DNA of 64,000 bases, taken from contig NC_047073.1 in assembly GCF_902459465.1 (NCBI RefSeq), forward strand, positions 6,138,001-6,202,000. The letters are read 5' to 3'. The stretch comes from Asterias rubens (lineage: Eukaryota; Echinodermata; Asteroidea; Forcipulatida; Asteriidae). Below the pieces are notes generated by a model, which did not search any database, was not told where the DNA came from, and saw nothing but the letters and a program-made list of their open reading frames with translations. Shown piece by piece: positions 43,001 through 58,000 of this stretch (within the stretch, counting starts at the first letter, position 1; each line of letters opens with the position of its first letter). The translations under genes were made by a program, and so were the position numbers.

Positions 43001-46000
43001 TCACCTTTTCTTTTTTCCTGTTTTGGCGGCAAGCTCTAAACCTTGGATGTGTTTCTTTGGGATCTTGTAATGATCTGTATGCACATAAGGGGGGAATTAA
43101 TAACAATAAATAATAACTAGATTTTATACAGTGCTTTATCTTCATGCACCTCGAAGCAGTATTGTTTTTAATTATGAGACTATTTGTAGCACTTCTTAAG
43201 GGTTCACAAGGTGCTACGGCACATTCAGCAGCTACTGTCAGAAACACAGAAGCAAACCCCTTCAAATAGTGATAAGTCATGTTAGTGTTTACTGGGTTCT
43301 TTTACAACACACAGGACCTACAACTTTAAGTCCCAGCAAATGGAAAAAGCAATAGCGGTTAAGTGTCAGAGCCAGAGCTTAAATCAAGTGTGCAACACAG
43401 GGACTTATTTTTTCCTCTTTATTAAATCTTTAAATACATCAGAGCATGATGTTAACACCACTGTATAGACACTTAATTTAGGCTTAAAGAAACTCAACAC
43501 ACAAAGTTAATATTATTGCTTGTCTCTGTGTATTTCTTATTAATTGAAGATCATTTTATAGAAAACGCATTTCCATTACTTTCCAATTTTTCCCCTTTTT
43601 ACTCTTTTATTTTTGAGTAGATTAATTGCCCCTTAGAACAAAGCTTTGCATAAAACCGAAAGAAAAACAAGGAGAAAACAAAGAAAGACTTTTACTGACC
43701 TGTTAGTAGCGTCTCAATGAACCGAATCTGTTTCCCTTGTATGATGACCTGCGACCCTGACCCTTGACCTGGCATCTGACTGATGGAGCTACTGGCTGCC
43801 ACACCTACTTGAAGTCGGTGTGCAAACTCCTTGGGCTCTATGCCATAAAACTCCAGGTTTTGTATGACTGTAACCTGCACACACACAAACACAGAATGAG
43901 AGAATTGTTTTTACCTGATCATTTTTCAAATTAATGAAGAATAATCTGGTGCACACTGCTTGCCAGCCTCAAAGGCTTTGGGTACTTTTAGCCCGACACA
44001 AACACAAATTCCACAGATTTACATTAAACTAGGAAGTTTTAAGATAATGATGGTAAAAAGATTCCCTTAAAATACTACTTGCAGTGGCACTGTAGTTTTT
44101 GAGAAATAAGTATTAAAAAATTTCACAAAACTATTTTTCGGCTCAGGAGATGAAAACTATTTAAGTATGTACAAAGGAATAACGCGACTCTCCTGAAATC
44201 ATTGCTCTGTGATTTTGCTTTTTTTCTCAAAAATTGAGGACTAATGAAGCTGAAACTTCTACAGGAATTATGTTTACATATTCACTAACAGTGAGTAGGG
44301 ATTCATGTCATGGCAAAAAACTTGATCTACAAAAGTTTTTAGAGAACTAAAAGATTAGTGTGATAAAAGGACACAAGTTTAATGACTGAGGCTCGAACCC
44401 ACACTCCGCTGATCAGAAACACTAGAGCTGAGTGCTGTGTGCTTGACCCCTCAACCATGACATACCAAAAATATTTTGAAGAATGTGTTGATTGAATATG
44501 ATGGTCTAGTCATGTATATCCGGGCTCGAATTCATGAATTCACCGTAACATGAGTTGTCAGTATCACCAATCACCATAGTGATTTGAATTGTGACATCAC
44601 ACTTTACTAAGCAACTACGATTGATTTGCAGATAAGACCAATCATAGTTCTTTGTGAAACCATAGTTCTTTGTGACATTTTGACAATATTTTTAACCTGA
44701 CGGGGGCCTATTCCTAAGCATTATTGACAATGACTATAACAAAGAAATCAATAAGATGAAATGGAAAAAAATTAATATATATCTTTTCTTTTGGTGCTAC
44801 ATTGTTATACTTTTCTTAAAGCGGTGGGCACTATTGGTAACTACTCAAAACAATTATTATCATAAAACCTTTCTTGATTACGAGTAATGGGGAGAGGTTG
44901 ATAGTATAAAACATTGTGAGAAACAGCTCCCTCTGAAGTAACGTAGTTTTTGAGAAAGAAGTAATTTTCCACGAATTTGATTTAGAATTTGAGGTCTCGA
45001 AATCAAGCATCTGACGCACAAAACATTGTGTGACGCATGGAGCGACAAGGGTGTTTTTTTCTTTCAACTTTGTTATACGCCCTTGAACAGGCTGGTCCTG
45101 GAGACAGCGCAATATAAATTCTATAAATTATATGTTAGAAAAAGGGCAAACTTACATTCTTATTGCCAGATTTTTTCTCAATCTTGAGCTGGATTGGCTG
45201 CAATTTTCCCTTTCTTACACTTTTTGGATTTGATGACCTTTGACCTCCAACTAAGACCTCATAGCCAGATGTCATTTTCCCATTACACCTTGGACAGAAA
45301 CAAGACAAAAGTAAATTAATCCGTAACTTTTAACAAATTTATTTTTTATAAAACTCTGCATTTTAAACACAACTCGGCCTTTAGCTGCGACGATTGAATG
45401 TCATAATAGAGGACCAGATTTAGACATTTTGTTCATGTCGAGTCACACAAATTGCAAAAGTTTGTTTTATTGTTGAATGTTGATTCTTGTTTATTGGGTG
45501 GTTGTTGATGACATATCCAAAATCGGACGAGAATTTCAAGCCAAAAGTGACCTAATTTGCATATTTAAATTAGGTGGTAATTAGCAATCTTTAAGGTCAA
45601 TTATCTCTAAAACAGTTCATTTTATGGACAAGGTTTGTGTTAGAGGTGAATAGAAACCTGACCTTGAGTATCTAAAAAACACATTTGTATACTCGATTGA
45701 CCCTTTCCAAATAACTAGGTCAAAGGTCACGGGGTAAAACATGCGTTTAATTGGTTTCCCCACTCAAATGCATTTACATGGCATATCATGAAAGTGTAAT
45801 AAATACCATGAATGAGTTCTTCGGGTTGAATGATTCCCCTGTACCAATTGACCTCTATCAATGACATTCAATGAAACAAAATTCACTGAAATGACCTCTC
45901 TTACCAGCTAGGTCAAAGGTCAAGGTGTCAACTTCATGTATTTTAACAATTGACCAGAGCTGGATTGTTGTCCTTTTTCTCTGGTAGCAAACATTCACCT

Positions 46001-49000
46001 CTAATATAAACCTTGTCCATGAAATGAATAGTTTTAGAGATAATTGACCTTAAAGATTGCTAATTACCACCTAATCTAAATATGCAAATTAGGTCACTTC
46101 TGGCTTGAAACTCTTGTCCGATTTTGGATATGTTGTAAATAACCACCCAATAAACAAGAATCAACAATAAACAAACTTTTGCAATTTGTGTGACTCAAAA
46201 GTCTAAATCTGGTCCTCTATAAACCAATAATAATAATAATTTAAAAACAATATTAACTGGTACAAAAAGGGAAGAAGAAAATCACAAAGCAATGAATTAG
46301 GTTGTAGTGTTGGTACAGGTGCTTGGGCTGCCACTTAAAGGCAGGGTATAACTTTGGTAATTTCTCCAATAATTACTGACCATAAAAATGACTTGGTGAG
46401 AAGCACTGCAGCTGTTGGTAATAAATAACATTTTGAAACTGAGTTCCTTCTAAGGAATGTGGTTTCAGAGGAAGGGATTCTAAAAAATGTCACTCTGAGA
46501 AAGGTTTCATTCGCATATTGTGTATTTCAATTGTGTATTCCTGCGTTGACACAACTGCTCCAGATATTTGGTGATATCTCAGAAATGCTACCACAAGCTG
46601 TAGGACCTACATTAATAGAGGATTTTGAGATGTTGAGATTACTGACTGACCTGCTAAATAACTGATCCCATCTTAGCTTGTCCACATAGCCTTCAGATCG
46701 GTTGATGAGAGCATCGTGCAATGTGCCGTCTAAATAGACAAACCTGTAAATGAAGCAGAAAGTCAAATGCTCGGTCAAATGTCTCGTTTAATAGGAAAAA
46801 AGCTTTGTAAACAACTTTGATATACTTTAAAATTTTGGTTCTACTTTTGCATGCCCAAGACCTTTCTTATCATTATCCATTGTTTGCTCATAAATATTCT
46901 TAAATACCCCTGACAGTTTCGCTATTCCTATTGGTGGAGAGCGCATCATGTGGGGGTGTTTAAACAGTTAATAAAGACCAGCCGGAGCTGTTTAAGACCT
47001 GCTGGCTTTCCGCGTGTTGGGCCCGCAAGCTCATGTACGCCAATTTTATTACGCGGAATGCAATTAATCATAGCTTTTATAGAAACAGTGCGTAATCTGT
47101 TTTTAAACACGAACACACAAAACCCAACACACACCAAACAGATTGTTTAGAAGGTTTTTGAAACAAATATGTTTGCTACAAAGGGGCATTTATGAATGGG
47201 AATAAAAGAGTAGTGACTCGTTCTTAAACAGCCGTTTAAAATCTTGCAGGGATGGACAAGCATATTACTTGAATTGTAGTTACAGAGATGCAACCAGGTG
47301 TTGAAAAAAAAATCTGACAATTTTTGTGGTGACGTTTTGGACACCCCAACCTCGCAGCCAGAAATAGGGACAAACCTGGACTGAATATACGGAATCTGTA
47401 TATTTTACTAGTTTGGGGGTCAAACAGACTTTGGGTCGCACAAAAAAAGTTTCAACAGCCCAATTGTAACATTAATGCAAACAAAATTCAAAACATAAAA
47501 AAAATAAAAAAAAATAAAAAAAAGTTTTTTGGGGGGGGGTTTTTTTTGGACGATCTTACCCGCTAAATTTTTTTTTTTAATTCTGCCCTTAATAACCCTT
47601 TTTTTTCGTCAACAGCCATTTTCATGGGTTTATGATTTGAAGATCGGTTGTATAAAAAACTTATTTTGCAATAAAAAATGTTCGGTCAGCAATGACACTT
47701 GTAAATAGCGCGGATGTAGAAATACATGTACAGATATTATGTAGGCTGATAGGGTCCTACCTAAATACTTCCTTGCCGTTAACTAGTCAACTCGCTAGGT
47801 GCCGTCATCTCGCTGTCAACACCTCCAATTTGTTTTTAAAATCCACAAAAGAGGCATAAAACTGTAGTGTATTAGCTTAAGGAGAAGTTTCATAAGTTTT
47901 AGGTAACATTTCGGTGTACAAATTTAGGTTTTTTTTCTTGTGAAAAAAATTATCTCTCATCAGCAGAGCAGAGCTGCAGTCGGCCGCCATCTTGCATTTC
48001 ACAGGCTTGTAAAACACGACAACAGAGGGGCCCTTTTCTGCATTTGGAATAGTCTTGACCTAATTCGTCAATGATCGGTACTGCATGGTGTTTTATGTAC
48101 TGTGCTACGTGTAAATTGATCGGTGCCGTCTTGGGTCAAGACTAAAACTTATCCATGCCTGCCATATCTGTGTGGTTGAGAGTTGACGGCGAATTGACTG
48201 ACACAAGCGAGTAGATGGCGAGTTGACGGCAATTTGTAGGACCGGGTGCATGCGTTGTGATTCGCGCGCGATACCAGATGGGATTGTGTTAGTTTCTCCA
48301 TGGTTTGGGGGTAAAAAATAAGAAAAGTCGGTTTTCCGATTTAAATCGGAAAAGTTGCATCTCTAGTTATTATTCTCGAGACCATGAAAAGCTTCAAACA
48401 TTACTTACTTGGCATCAGCTTTATCAACAAGGTCATTGAGTCTGATGTAGTTAGTCACAGCATCTCTCAAGGTTTCATGGGTCATCCAATCACCTTTGCT
48501 GAAATGATGAAATGGTATTGTAAAACATTATATATTTGTAGGATTTGAAACTTTGCATGGTGGAAAAACGATATAGAAAGGTTTGCGGTAACACCATGTA
48601 ATGACTATCTCTATTGAGTTGGGGTGGTTCTGAAAAGAACCGTTGGTATCAACTCGGCGTTTCGATCAGTTCGATCAGCATACTGATTGAAAGGTCGAGT
48701 TGAAACCAACGATTCTTTTCAGAACCACCCCAACTCAATAGAGATAGTCATTACATGGTGTTACCGCAAACCTTTCCATATTAAATATTTGGTTTGCGGT
48801 GACACCATGTGTGCATCTACTTGCTAGGTAGATTTTGTTCTTTTGAGAACTTGTCTTTCTTTATATTCTACTACCACTAGTGTAGATTTTTGGACTTCGA
48901 GAGACTTCTGAGTTTTAAAAAGAACTGTCCTGTGAAACAATTTTATTGTGAAACAATTCCGAATCTGAAGCCTCGGGCATTGTCCAAACCTCGGCTCAGG

Positions 49001-52000
49001 CTCCAGATGCAATTTGATGGTGGAGATCATCTATAATGCACACTGCACACTGATGATGGAGCCCATGTTGGAGCCTAAGCCTGTGCCTAGGTTTAGAAAA
49101 GGCCCATTGTGACTTTGTGTACTGAATGAAAATAAATACTGGAGGTTAATAACATCCACTTCAGACTGGTGCTCAAGATTTGCGCCGAACCTAATTCTGA
49201 ATACGGTACGTAACAAGTTTGTCGTCTGAAAACCGTTTAGAAGTCGAAAGATCAACTGTTGCAGTTGCTTAGGTTAATATTAGTTCGCCTGTCTTAAAGC
49301 CATTATACACTTTCGGAACAGAAATAAAAATAAAAGTTCACACATTTACAAATAACTTACAGGGTTTACAGAAGATAATGGTGAAAGACTTCTCTTGAAA
49401 TATTATTCCATGAAATGCTTTACTTTTTGAGAAAACAGTTATCAATTATCGATAGCTAGCGAGAATTACGGATTAATTTTAAACACATGTCATGACATGG
49501 CGAAATATGCGGAAACAAGGGTGGGTTTTCCCGTTATTTTCTCCCGACTCCGATGACCGATTGAGCCTAAATTTTCACAGGTTTTTTATTTTATATATAA
49601 GTTGTGATACACAAGTGTGGGCCTTTGAACAATACTGTTTATCGAAAGTGTCCAATGGCATTAAACTAAAATTTATTTGGGTTGACCTAGAGTCGCTCCT
49701 AACTAATCCATTTGGTTCAGCCGACTCTAGCGCGCCTGTCTTTCACCGTGGTGCAGCTATTCTTCATTTACTAGTCAGCTCATTAAAAAAGGTAGATCTA
49801 GGAAAAGCATGACATTCTATCAATATAAGGACTCCATGTCAGACCTGTTGTGTGATTTTAATAGCGTTTGAGTGCAATCTCCTTTTTACAATTATATAAT
49901 TATTTTCTTATCAGTGGCAGGGGTCTGGTTGTACACATCTTAAGATGACAGTTTTTATACTTTTGTATAACCTTGACAGCCCCTAACCAGTTTGTAATAA
50001 TTGTGATGTCTAAAGATTTAAAATCAATAAATCAATAAATAAATCTTACCTGTACCCCGATGAGCGTAGTACTGGCAGCATATCACCAGAGACACCACAT
50101 AGAAGTTTGACCTCGAATGAACCACCACCAGACGCAGCAGGTTGATTCTTACTGTCCCTAGGGTCCTGTGTTTCACTGGTTGATGTTGGCACAATGAATG
50201 AGCGCAGGCTACAAAAGATTTTTGTTTAAAACATGACAAGATGATTTGTTTGTATTTCATAACAATTCTACATATTCGTTTGAAGTTGTTATTCAGCCGG
50301 CAGATAATTAGTGTAATTTTGTGGATGATTGAAGAAGTTAAAAACTTAATTTTGTGGATGATTGAAGAAGTTTAAAACTTCCCAACCATTACCTGCTTCA
50401 CTATGACAAACAAGGACAGATGTGCCTTGTGAAAACCACATTTTTTGCGTCCCATCCGAAGAATGCAGCAATATTGTCTTGCTTAAAGACACTGGACACT
50501 ATTGGTAATTGTCAAAGACCAGTCTTTTCACTTCGTGTATCTCAACATATGCATAAAATAATATGCATAAATGTCACACAAAGTTCTGTGCTTTCAGATG
50601 CTTGATTTCGAGACCTCAAATTCTATATCTGAGGTCTCAAAATCAAATTCATGGAAAATTATTTCTTTCTCGAAAACTACGTCACTTCAGAGGAAGCCGT
50701 TTCTCACAACGTTTTACTATATCAACCTCTCCCCATTACCAAGCAAGTTTTATGCCAATAATTATTTTGAGTATTTACCAATAGTGTCCACTGCCTTTAA
50801 GGACACAAGTGTCACGACTGCAACTCGAACCCACACTCTTCTGAACAGAAACACCAGAGCTTGAGTCCGGTGCTCTTATCCGCTCAGCAACGAAATGCCA
50901 CACATGTGTGTAAACATCTCTGTGTCTAAAATGTGCAGTTACAAACAGAGCAACTTATACAGAATCCCTTATTCATGTTAACTCGGTCTCAAGAAACAAT
51001 GAAGTAAATATGTTACTCTGGATGGTCTTTGTCCACAGACACGATGAAGTCAATTCCTTTCTTCTCCTCTTTGACCTTGAGTAACCCTTGACCTTGCAGC
51101 ATTTGAAGGAACTTAGACAGCTTCTTGAAGCTTGTCTTCTTCATGTCCAGCGTCTGGTCCTCTGGACTTGGTAAAAGAAAAAATAGCTTCAATCAGGGGG
51201 TGAGAGTCATTTCTGACAAAAACATCTCAAACTGGGACCCATACTTTAGGAGGGTATGTTGCAATGCTGACATTTCCATCTGTTTGTTAACATCAGGGCC
51301 CAATCTCAAAGAGATGCTTAAGCACAAAAAGTAGCATAAGTACAACAACATTATGCTTACCAGAACAGGGTTACCAGCCAAAATACCATGTTACATATAA
51401 AAAAAAATGACTGGTATCCTGCTCATTTCTTTTCAGCAGAAGATTGTTAAGCAGCTCTATGAAATTGGCCCCTGGTGATGTAGATTTGTAGGAGCTGCTG
51501 GGAACAGTATCTCAAAGAAATAATCAAAGAGCATGATTTCCTGATATGTAAGGAACACAAGTGCGCCCTCAGTGTTCAAGTATCTGATCTAGCATATTTA
51601 CAACAACAAGGTCAAGTTTGGGGTCGCAAATTTGGGGCTCAATCTCTTTTCCATTTTAGCTTTGAGCTTTGAGGCTGTTTGCGGCCGTTATGGGCACTTA
51701 TGTGCAAGCCACCTATTGTGGCCACTATGGTATCTAAACGGTTAATACAAGAGTAGTTTATTGGTAAACTTCTACAGTGTCAATCTGTGGCACTGATCGA
51801 TAATTAATAATTAAAACATCGGGAACATGTGTCACGGGTTATCTCCTCACCACTGTTTGCACAGCATATTATGAAGCATCTTCGAGATAAGGCCTGTACA
51901 TGCTTGGTTTTGGAAAGGGCAAGGGAACCAAGGCATTTTTTCCTTTGTAAAAGGCACATGAGAAAATTGTAATTTTTTACCGGAGCATTTCAAGGGCACC

Positions 52001-55000
52001 AGGGCAATGACTGGGGAAACTGTGGGCAATCGCCGCTGTTGCCTCTTTGAAGTATCAGGCATGCATCTTAGAGTACATGTATGTGCCTTTATAGGAGGGT
52101 TACTATGAAACTGAGACAAATGATAAATAATAAGCTAAAACTCACCAGCAGGGTACAATATGTGACCTATAGAAGTTGCTTGTAAGGAGGGGTAAATCAG
52201 TGGACTTGACAGACGATTTGAGACAATGCAAAGTGCATTGGTATAACAGCTTATCCATCCGATCTACAGAGGACCAACAAGATAATCAACACTGTTTGAA
52301 AGATGAAAAGCAAATTATACCCATTGTAAAAATACATGTTGTAAAACTACTATTATGTCTTCATTTGTTAAAGGCACTGGACACCTTTGGTAATTACCCA
52401 AAATAATTGTTAGCATAAAAACTTACTTGGTGACAAGCCATGGCGAGCTGTTCATAGTCAAAATCATTGTGAGAAACAGCTCCCTCTGAAGTAACATAAT
52501 TTTTGAGACAGAGGAAATTTCTAACCCAAATAATAAAAGACTTCATGCCTGAAGCCTTTTATTATACATCTGAAAGCACACAAAGTTGTGCAACAATGGT
52601 GTTTTTGTTCGCTTTATTATTCATTTGCAACTTTAATGACAAATTGAGCCAAAATTTTTGCAGGTTTGTTATTTATATTTAATGCATATGTTGGGATACA
52701 CCAAGTGAGAATACTAGTCTTTGACAATTACCAAAGGTGTCCAGTGTCTTGGTTTTCATTGGTTAGTCAACACACCGAAGGCAGGAAAGTTTCTTGCAAA
52801 TGGATCAAATCTTCAAGATGGCCGTCTCATCTTACCTGATGCAGATATTGGATCTTCTTCTTCTCCTTCTTCCATCTCCCCAACTCTGACATCATCACCT
52901 GCAATCCCGGCTGAAGCATCTTCAAGACTCAGTCCATCAAGATGAAGTCCCTTCTCATCCTGACCAGCATCAGGAAGAGGATTCCCCGGCTCAGGAGATG
53001 ATGATGGGTTGGTGGAGTTACCGTCTTGGGTATCAACTTCTAAGTTAGGCAGAGGAAGTTCAGGCAATGGTGATTTATCTCCAATGGACCTGCATCACAG
53101 AGGAAATCATACAATCAGCGCAACAAGGACAAACTCAGCTCCATTAAAAGGTCACATTATATAGATTTGTCAGTACAAGATTTTATAATCAGTCTGGTTA
53201 CCAAAATCAATCCAATTGAAAAGTATTGTATTAACTTACGCATAGGCATTGGTGGCAAAGACTCTACTTCAAAGTAATCTAGCGTTGTGCACACAGCTTT
53301 ATAATAACACTATAGTACAAATACTTGCTTTTCTGTCCCTTGTTGTGGAGCTTTATAAGCTTTACACTTGGAAAGTCAAGACATTTACACAGAGCAGAAG
53401 GCCTAAACCAGAGGACGCCCTCTCTAGCAAGCAGATATACCGAGCGACCAGCAGCGCTCCGAAGGGGAGTCATGCTGCACCCCCTACCGGTCAAGCGCTG
53501 CCGCTCCACTATGCTCAACACAACAGGGTTGTACACTATTTACTTGCATAAACCTTAGAAGCTTTGGAAAATCTTATGAATAAGTACCATAGGTTTTATT
53601 CACTCCATCAGTCACAAACAGTATACAAATATTGAGTGGCTCAGAGTGGAATGGGAGGAATATTATCGCAAGGTAAAATTTGGACTGTTCCATTTCACGA
53701 GGCAAAGCCGAGCGAAATGGAACAGTCCAAATTTTACCGAGGGATAATATTCCTTCCATTCCACGAATTAAAGCCACTCAATATTTGTTTCAAATAACTG
53801 ACATATGGATCCTTGTCATTTAATGTATTTTAAAAGTATAACATTATGAAAAACCACACAAATTACTATTACTGACAGCCAAAAATCATATAGCGCCGCG
53901 TAGCGGCAACAATGCACAAATTGGATCACAACCTTTTGCACAGGTGCTCCTTTGTTTTAGCAGCGGCGCGACGTCGCTGTACTGCTCAAAAAATTCCACC
54001 AAAGTTCCACCAATCAAATGACAAGGATCTGTATGTCAGTTATATAACTACTAATATTGTATGTTAATGATGAGGTTCCTTTTTATTTGTCACAAAACTT
54101 TCATTTCAAAGCATTTTCCTTTTAAAAAAGGGAGATTTTTCATGGCTTTCCTTTAGTGCTCAAACTAGAAAACCATTTATTTGTGGAGATTTTCTAGAGC
54201 TACCATCAACCACTTACTTTTTTCCCCCTGATTTATAAGAGGTACTCACCAAAGCATATCTTTAAAACAATGGATGACCTGAACACCTCTCCCTTTCATT
54301 CCATTGGCTACCATATCAACGGTTGCCATGGAGGCGCGGCCTATAGCAACAGCGGCTTGATTTCCAACAAGGGCAACGGCACACAGCTGCCCTTTGCTGA
54401 GTTGTGGTAAACCTCCATTCTGTGGTACAACGCCTGGTAGCATTAAGTCTGTCAACATTTCAAGGGATGAAGGAAAACACAATTTATGTGATTAAAAAAA
54501 TGCCGAAGCCATCTGACCATTCAATATCATCCCCTTTGGTTTTGAATATTGGAATAAAAGAATGGTCACAAGGTCCTAAATGGCCGTTTAAAATCGGCAG
54601 GGTCTTGGTCATGTGACAAGGAACCTGACATATCTGACAGTAATGTTTCTCGAAAATCCATTTTGGGGGATAAAAAATGTGATATCTTTTTTCATAACCG
54701 AGTTACTTTGAGTGAAATGATTCTCAAACACTTTATACTATAAAAAACTACCGTACTTCTGAGTAAGATTTTATTGCCATTAATTTTACATAAGTAATTA
54801 CCAAATGTATACCTTCCCTTTATTACAATAACGCATTCAAAGTTGTTTGATGATTTCCTATATGAGTTATTATATTACTGACATACAGATCCTTGTCATT
54901 TGATTGGTGGAACTTACTTCACGTGACATTCACTATAACTCCCAACCGCAACAGCGATCAAAAAGACATATTCCCCCATGGGGAATAGCATTTCCAATTC

Positions 55001-58000
55001 AACAGTTAGGATCATCCTTGTTCCCAATGTTTTTGAGCAGTACAGCACCGCCACGCCGCTGCTAAAACAAAGGAGAACCTGTGCAAAAGGTTGTGATCCG
55101 ATTTGTGCATTGTTGCCGCTACGCGGTGCTAAATGATTTTTGGTTGTCAGTACTTTGTGTGATTCTTCATAATATTATACTTTTAAAATACATCAAATGA
55201 CAAGGATCTATATGTCAACTATATAAAACAAATATTGAGTGGCTTTAATTTGTGGAATGGAAGGAATATTATCGCTCACTAAAATTTGTTCCGTTTCACT
55301 CGGCTTCGTCTCGTGAAATGGAACAGTCAAAATTTTACCTTGCGATAATATTCCTCCCATTCCCCTCTGAGCCACTCAATATTTGTATACCAAAACAGAC
55401 TACCAACAGCTCTGGATTTGTTTTTTTGACCCTGTGAGTGAACAGTCAGGAAAAGTTTAAACATTTAAATGACGCACAGTTGTGCGAAAATACTAAATGC
55501 TATGGAAGACAAGGAAAGAGTTGTAAAAGATCACGGTTTGTGAGAGATAGGGAAAAACAGGAGTCATTCCCCATCCACCTAAAAGATAAACAACAAAAAC
55601 CAGCAGTTTAGACAGACCTGCTCCTCCAGATATCTTGTCCAGGACTGGCGGCCATGTTGATAGACTGGGAAGTAGATCTGGGTGCTTCCACAGTGTGTAA
55701 ACTGCAACATCAAAATAACACATCATCATTATTAGTGACAGTTTCTTTGGTTCTGTGCATTTTATACACACTGTACTCAACACCACTTTAAAATCTTAAA
55801 GGCACTAGACACCTTTGGTAACGTCAAAGACCAGTATTCTCGCTTGGTGTATCCAAACATTTATGCATAAAATAACAAATCTGTGAACGTTTTGACTCAA
55901 TCGGTCATCAAAGTTGCAAGAGAATAAATGTGTGTGCTTTTAGATGCCTAAAAGGTCAAAGATTTCAGGCCTGAGACCTTTTAATATTTGAGTGAGAAAT
56001 ACCTTCTTTCTCAAAACTACGATACCTAAGAGGTAGCCATTTCTAACAATGTTTTATATTATCAACAGCTCTCCATTGCTTGTTACCAAGTAAGTTTTTA
56101 TGTTAACAATTGTTTCGAGAAATTAACAAACATGTCCAGTGCCTTAAAGCAAGACACTTCACCATGTGATGATTATTGTGTGATTTTATATGGGTGGTCT
56201 TCAGTGAGTATGATTTAATGTGTATTTCGATATTTTTAGACAAGCAAAACCAAAGTGCATTTCACTGGTGTGTCGTGAACGAGCGGATAAGGCCACTGGT
56301 CTCAAGCTCTGGTGTTGCTGATCAGCAGAGTGTGGGTTCCAGTCCCGGTCGAGACAATTGTGTCCTTAAGCAAGACACTTAACCATTTTCCATTGTCCTT
56401 CGGATGGGACGTTAAAGACAGTGGACACTATTGGTAATTGTCAAAGACCAGTCTTCTCACTTGGTGTATCTCAACATATGCATAAAGTAACAAACCTGTG
56501 AAAATTTGAGCTCAATCGGTTGTCGAAGTTGCGAGATAATAATGAAAGAAAAAAACACCCTTGTCACACGAAGTTGTGTGCTTTCAGATGCTTGATTTCG
56601 AGACCTCAAGTTCAAAATCTGAGGTCTCGAAATCAAATTCGTAAAAAATTACGTCTGTCTCAAAAACATTGTTACTTCAGAGGGAGCCATTTCTCACTGT
56701 GTTTTATACTATCAACCTCTCCCCATTTCTCGTTACCAAATAAGGTTTTATGCTAATAATTATTTTGAGTAATTACCAATAGTTTCCACTGCCTTTAAGT
56801 CGTAGGTCCTTTGTGTTTGTAATGCACATACAAACCCTGTGCACTTTTTGTTAAGAGAAGGGGTTTTCATCAGTCCCTACCTGACTGAATGGGCTTTTCC
56901 TGTAATAATTCTCTGGTGGTTTTCCTCCAACATCTTATACTGAAACTCTCTCTCCATTGGGTTCTTAGCTAATTATGGTGATTAAGTTTGCTTTTCTGAG
57001 AGTCCTTGCTTACAGCCGAAATAGATAATAATAATAACAATAATACCCTTTTTATCATACCCATAGGGGCGAAACAAAGTGCTCAATATTTTTCCTGCAA
57101 GGTATGTGGAGCTAGGTTTTTGAAGAATGAGACCTTTTTCTTGTACCACCATATAGGTCTTTTCACAAGTGGGTTTTACAAGGTGCCGCACGGAGCATGC
57201 TGCTGAACAAACCGGGAACACCAGGGCGAACCCCTTCTCTTGAAATTAAATGAAATCATACCTGTTGGATAAAGCTGTTTCTCAATCTGGAAAAACACAG
57301 GTGTCCCCGTCAAGCAGTATACATACACAATACAATCTGCATGGGTAATAATCTTCATGACAGTCATATCATCTTTGTTGGGCGTGAGTTCGGCAACTTG
57401 ATCTGCGTCCAACCTTGGAAACTGCTCACAGATTGTGCTGCGAAGCTTGCGCCTACACATTAGGAAGACAAAAATAAACAAGATAAAAATAATTCAAAAA
57501 ATGAAATAGACATTTGTAAGTAGTTTATCTTTAAGTTGGCTAAAATCCTTGATTCTGATTGGTCGATCCATAGCAACAAGAGTGTGATATAAACCTTTAT
57601 ATAACACCCAAGCAGATCCTTGCCATTTGATTGGAGGATTGTCCGTCACGTGATAGCAAATAACAGTACCATTGCACGCTGAGTCACTCACCGTGCTTTT
57701 TCGTTCCATCCGAAAAGTACCATTGCACACTGGCAGCGTGCAATGGTACTTTTCGGATGGAACGAAAAAGCTGAGTAAAAACATCACTGCGTGCGCGTGT
57801 CTTTGGTAACGCAGCAGGTGTTCTGCAAGAAGGCATAGTAAAATTACTAGCATTCGGCTTCTACAGTTGAAATTGTTTGTTTTGAAAGTTGTATCTTTCA
57901 ATCAAAATTACAAGGTTCTACTTGGATGTTAAATAAAACAAATAATGAATGTTTTTCATTCGTGCAATGGTGCGAATATGTTCATTCATTGAAAGCTGGA

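Noticed and set aside
50024..50260. 78-codon minus-strand frame over EIF2D exon 8
   Set aside because: Wrong frame: the exon 50208-50050 reads RSFIVPTS...VLRSSGY in phase with its neighbours.
53249..53551. 100-codon plus-strand frame
   Set aside because: It overlaps a dispersed repeat shared with 41655-41715 and shows no protein features.
57494..57901. 135-codon minus-strand frame
   Set aside because: It runs through a perfect hairpin repeat at 57695-57775 and has no recognisable domain. The EIF2D exon phases skip this region entirely.
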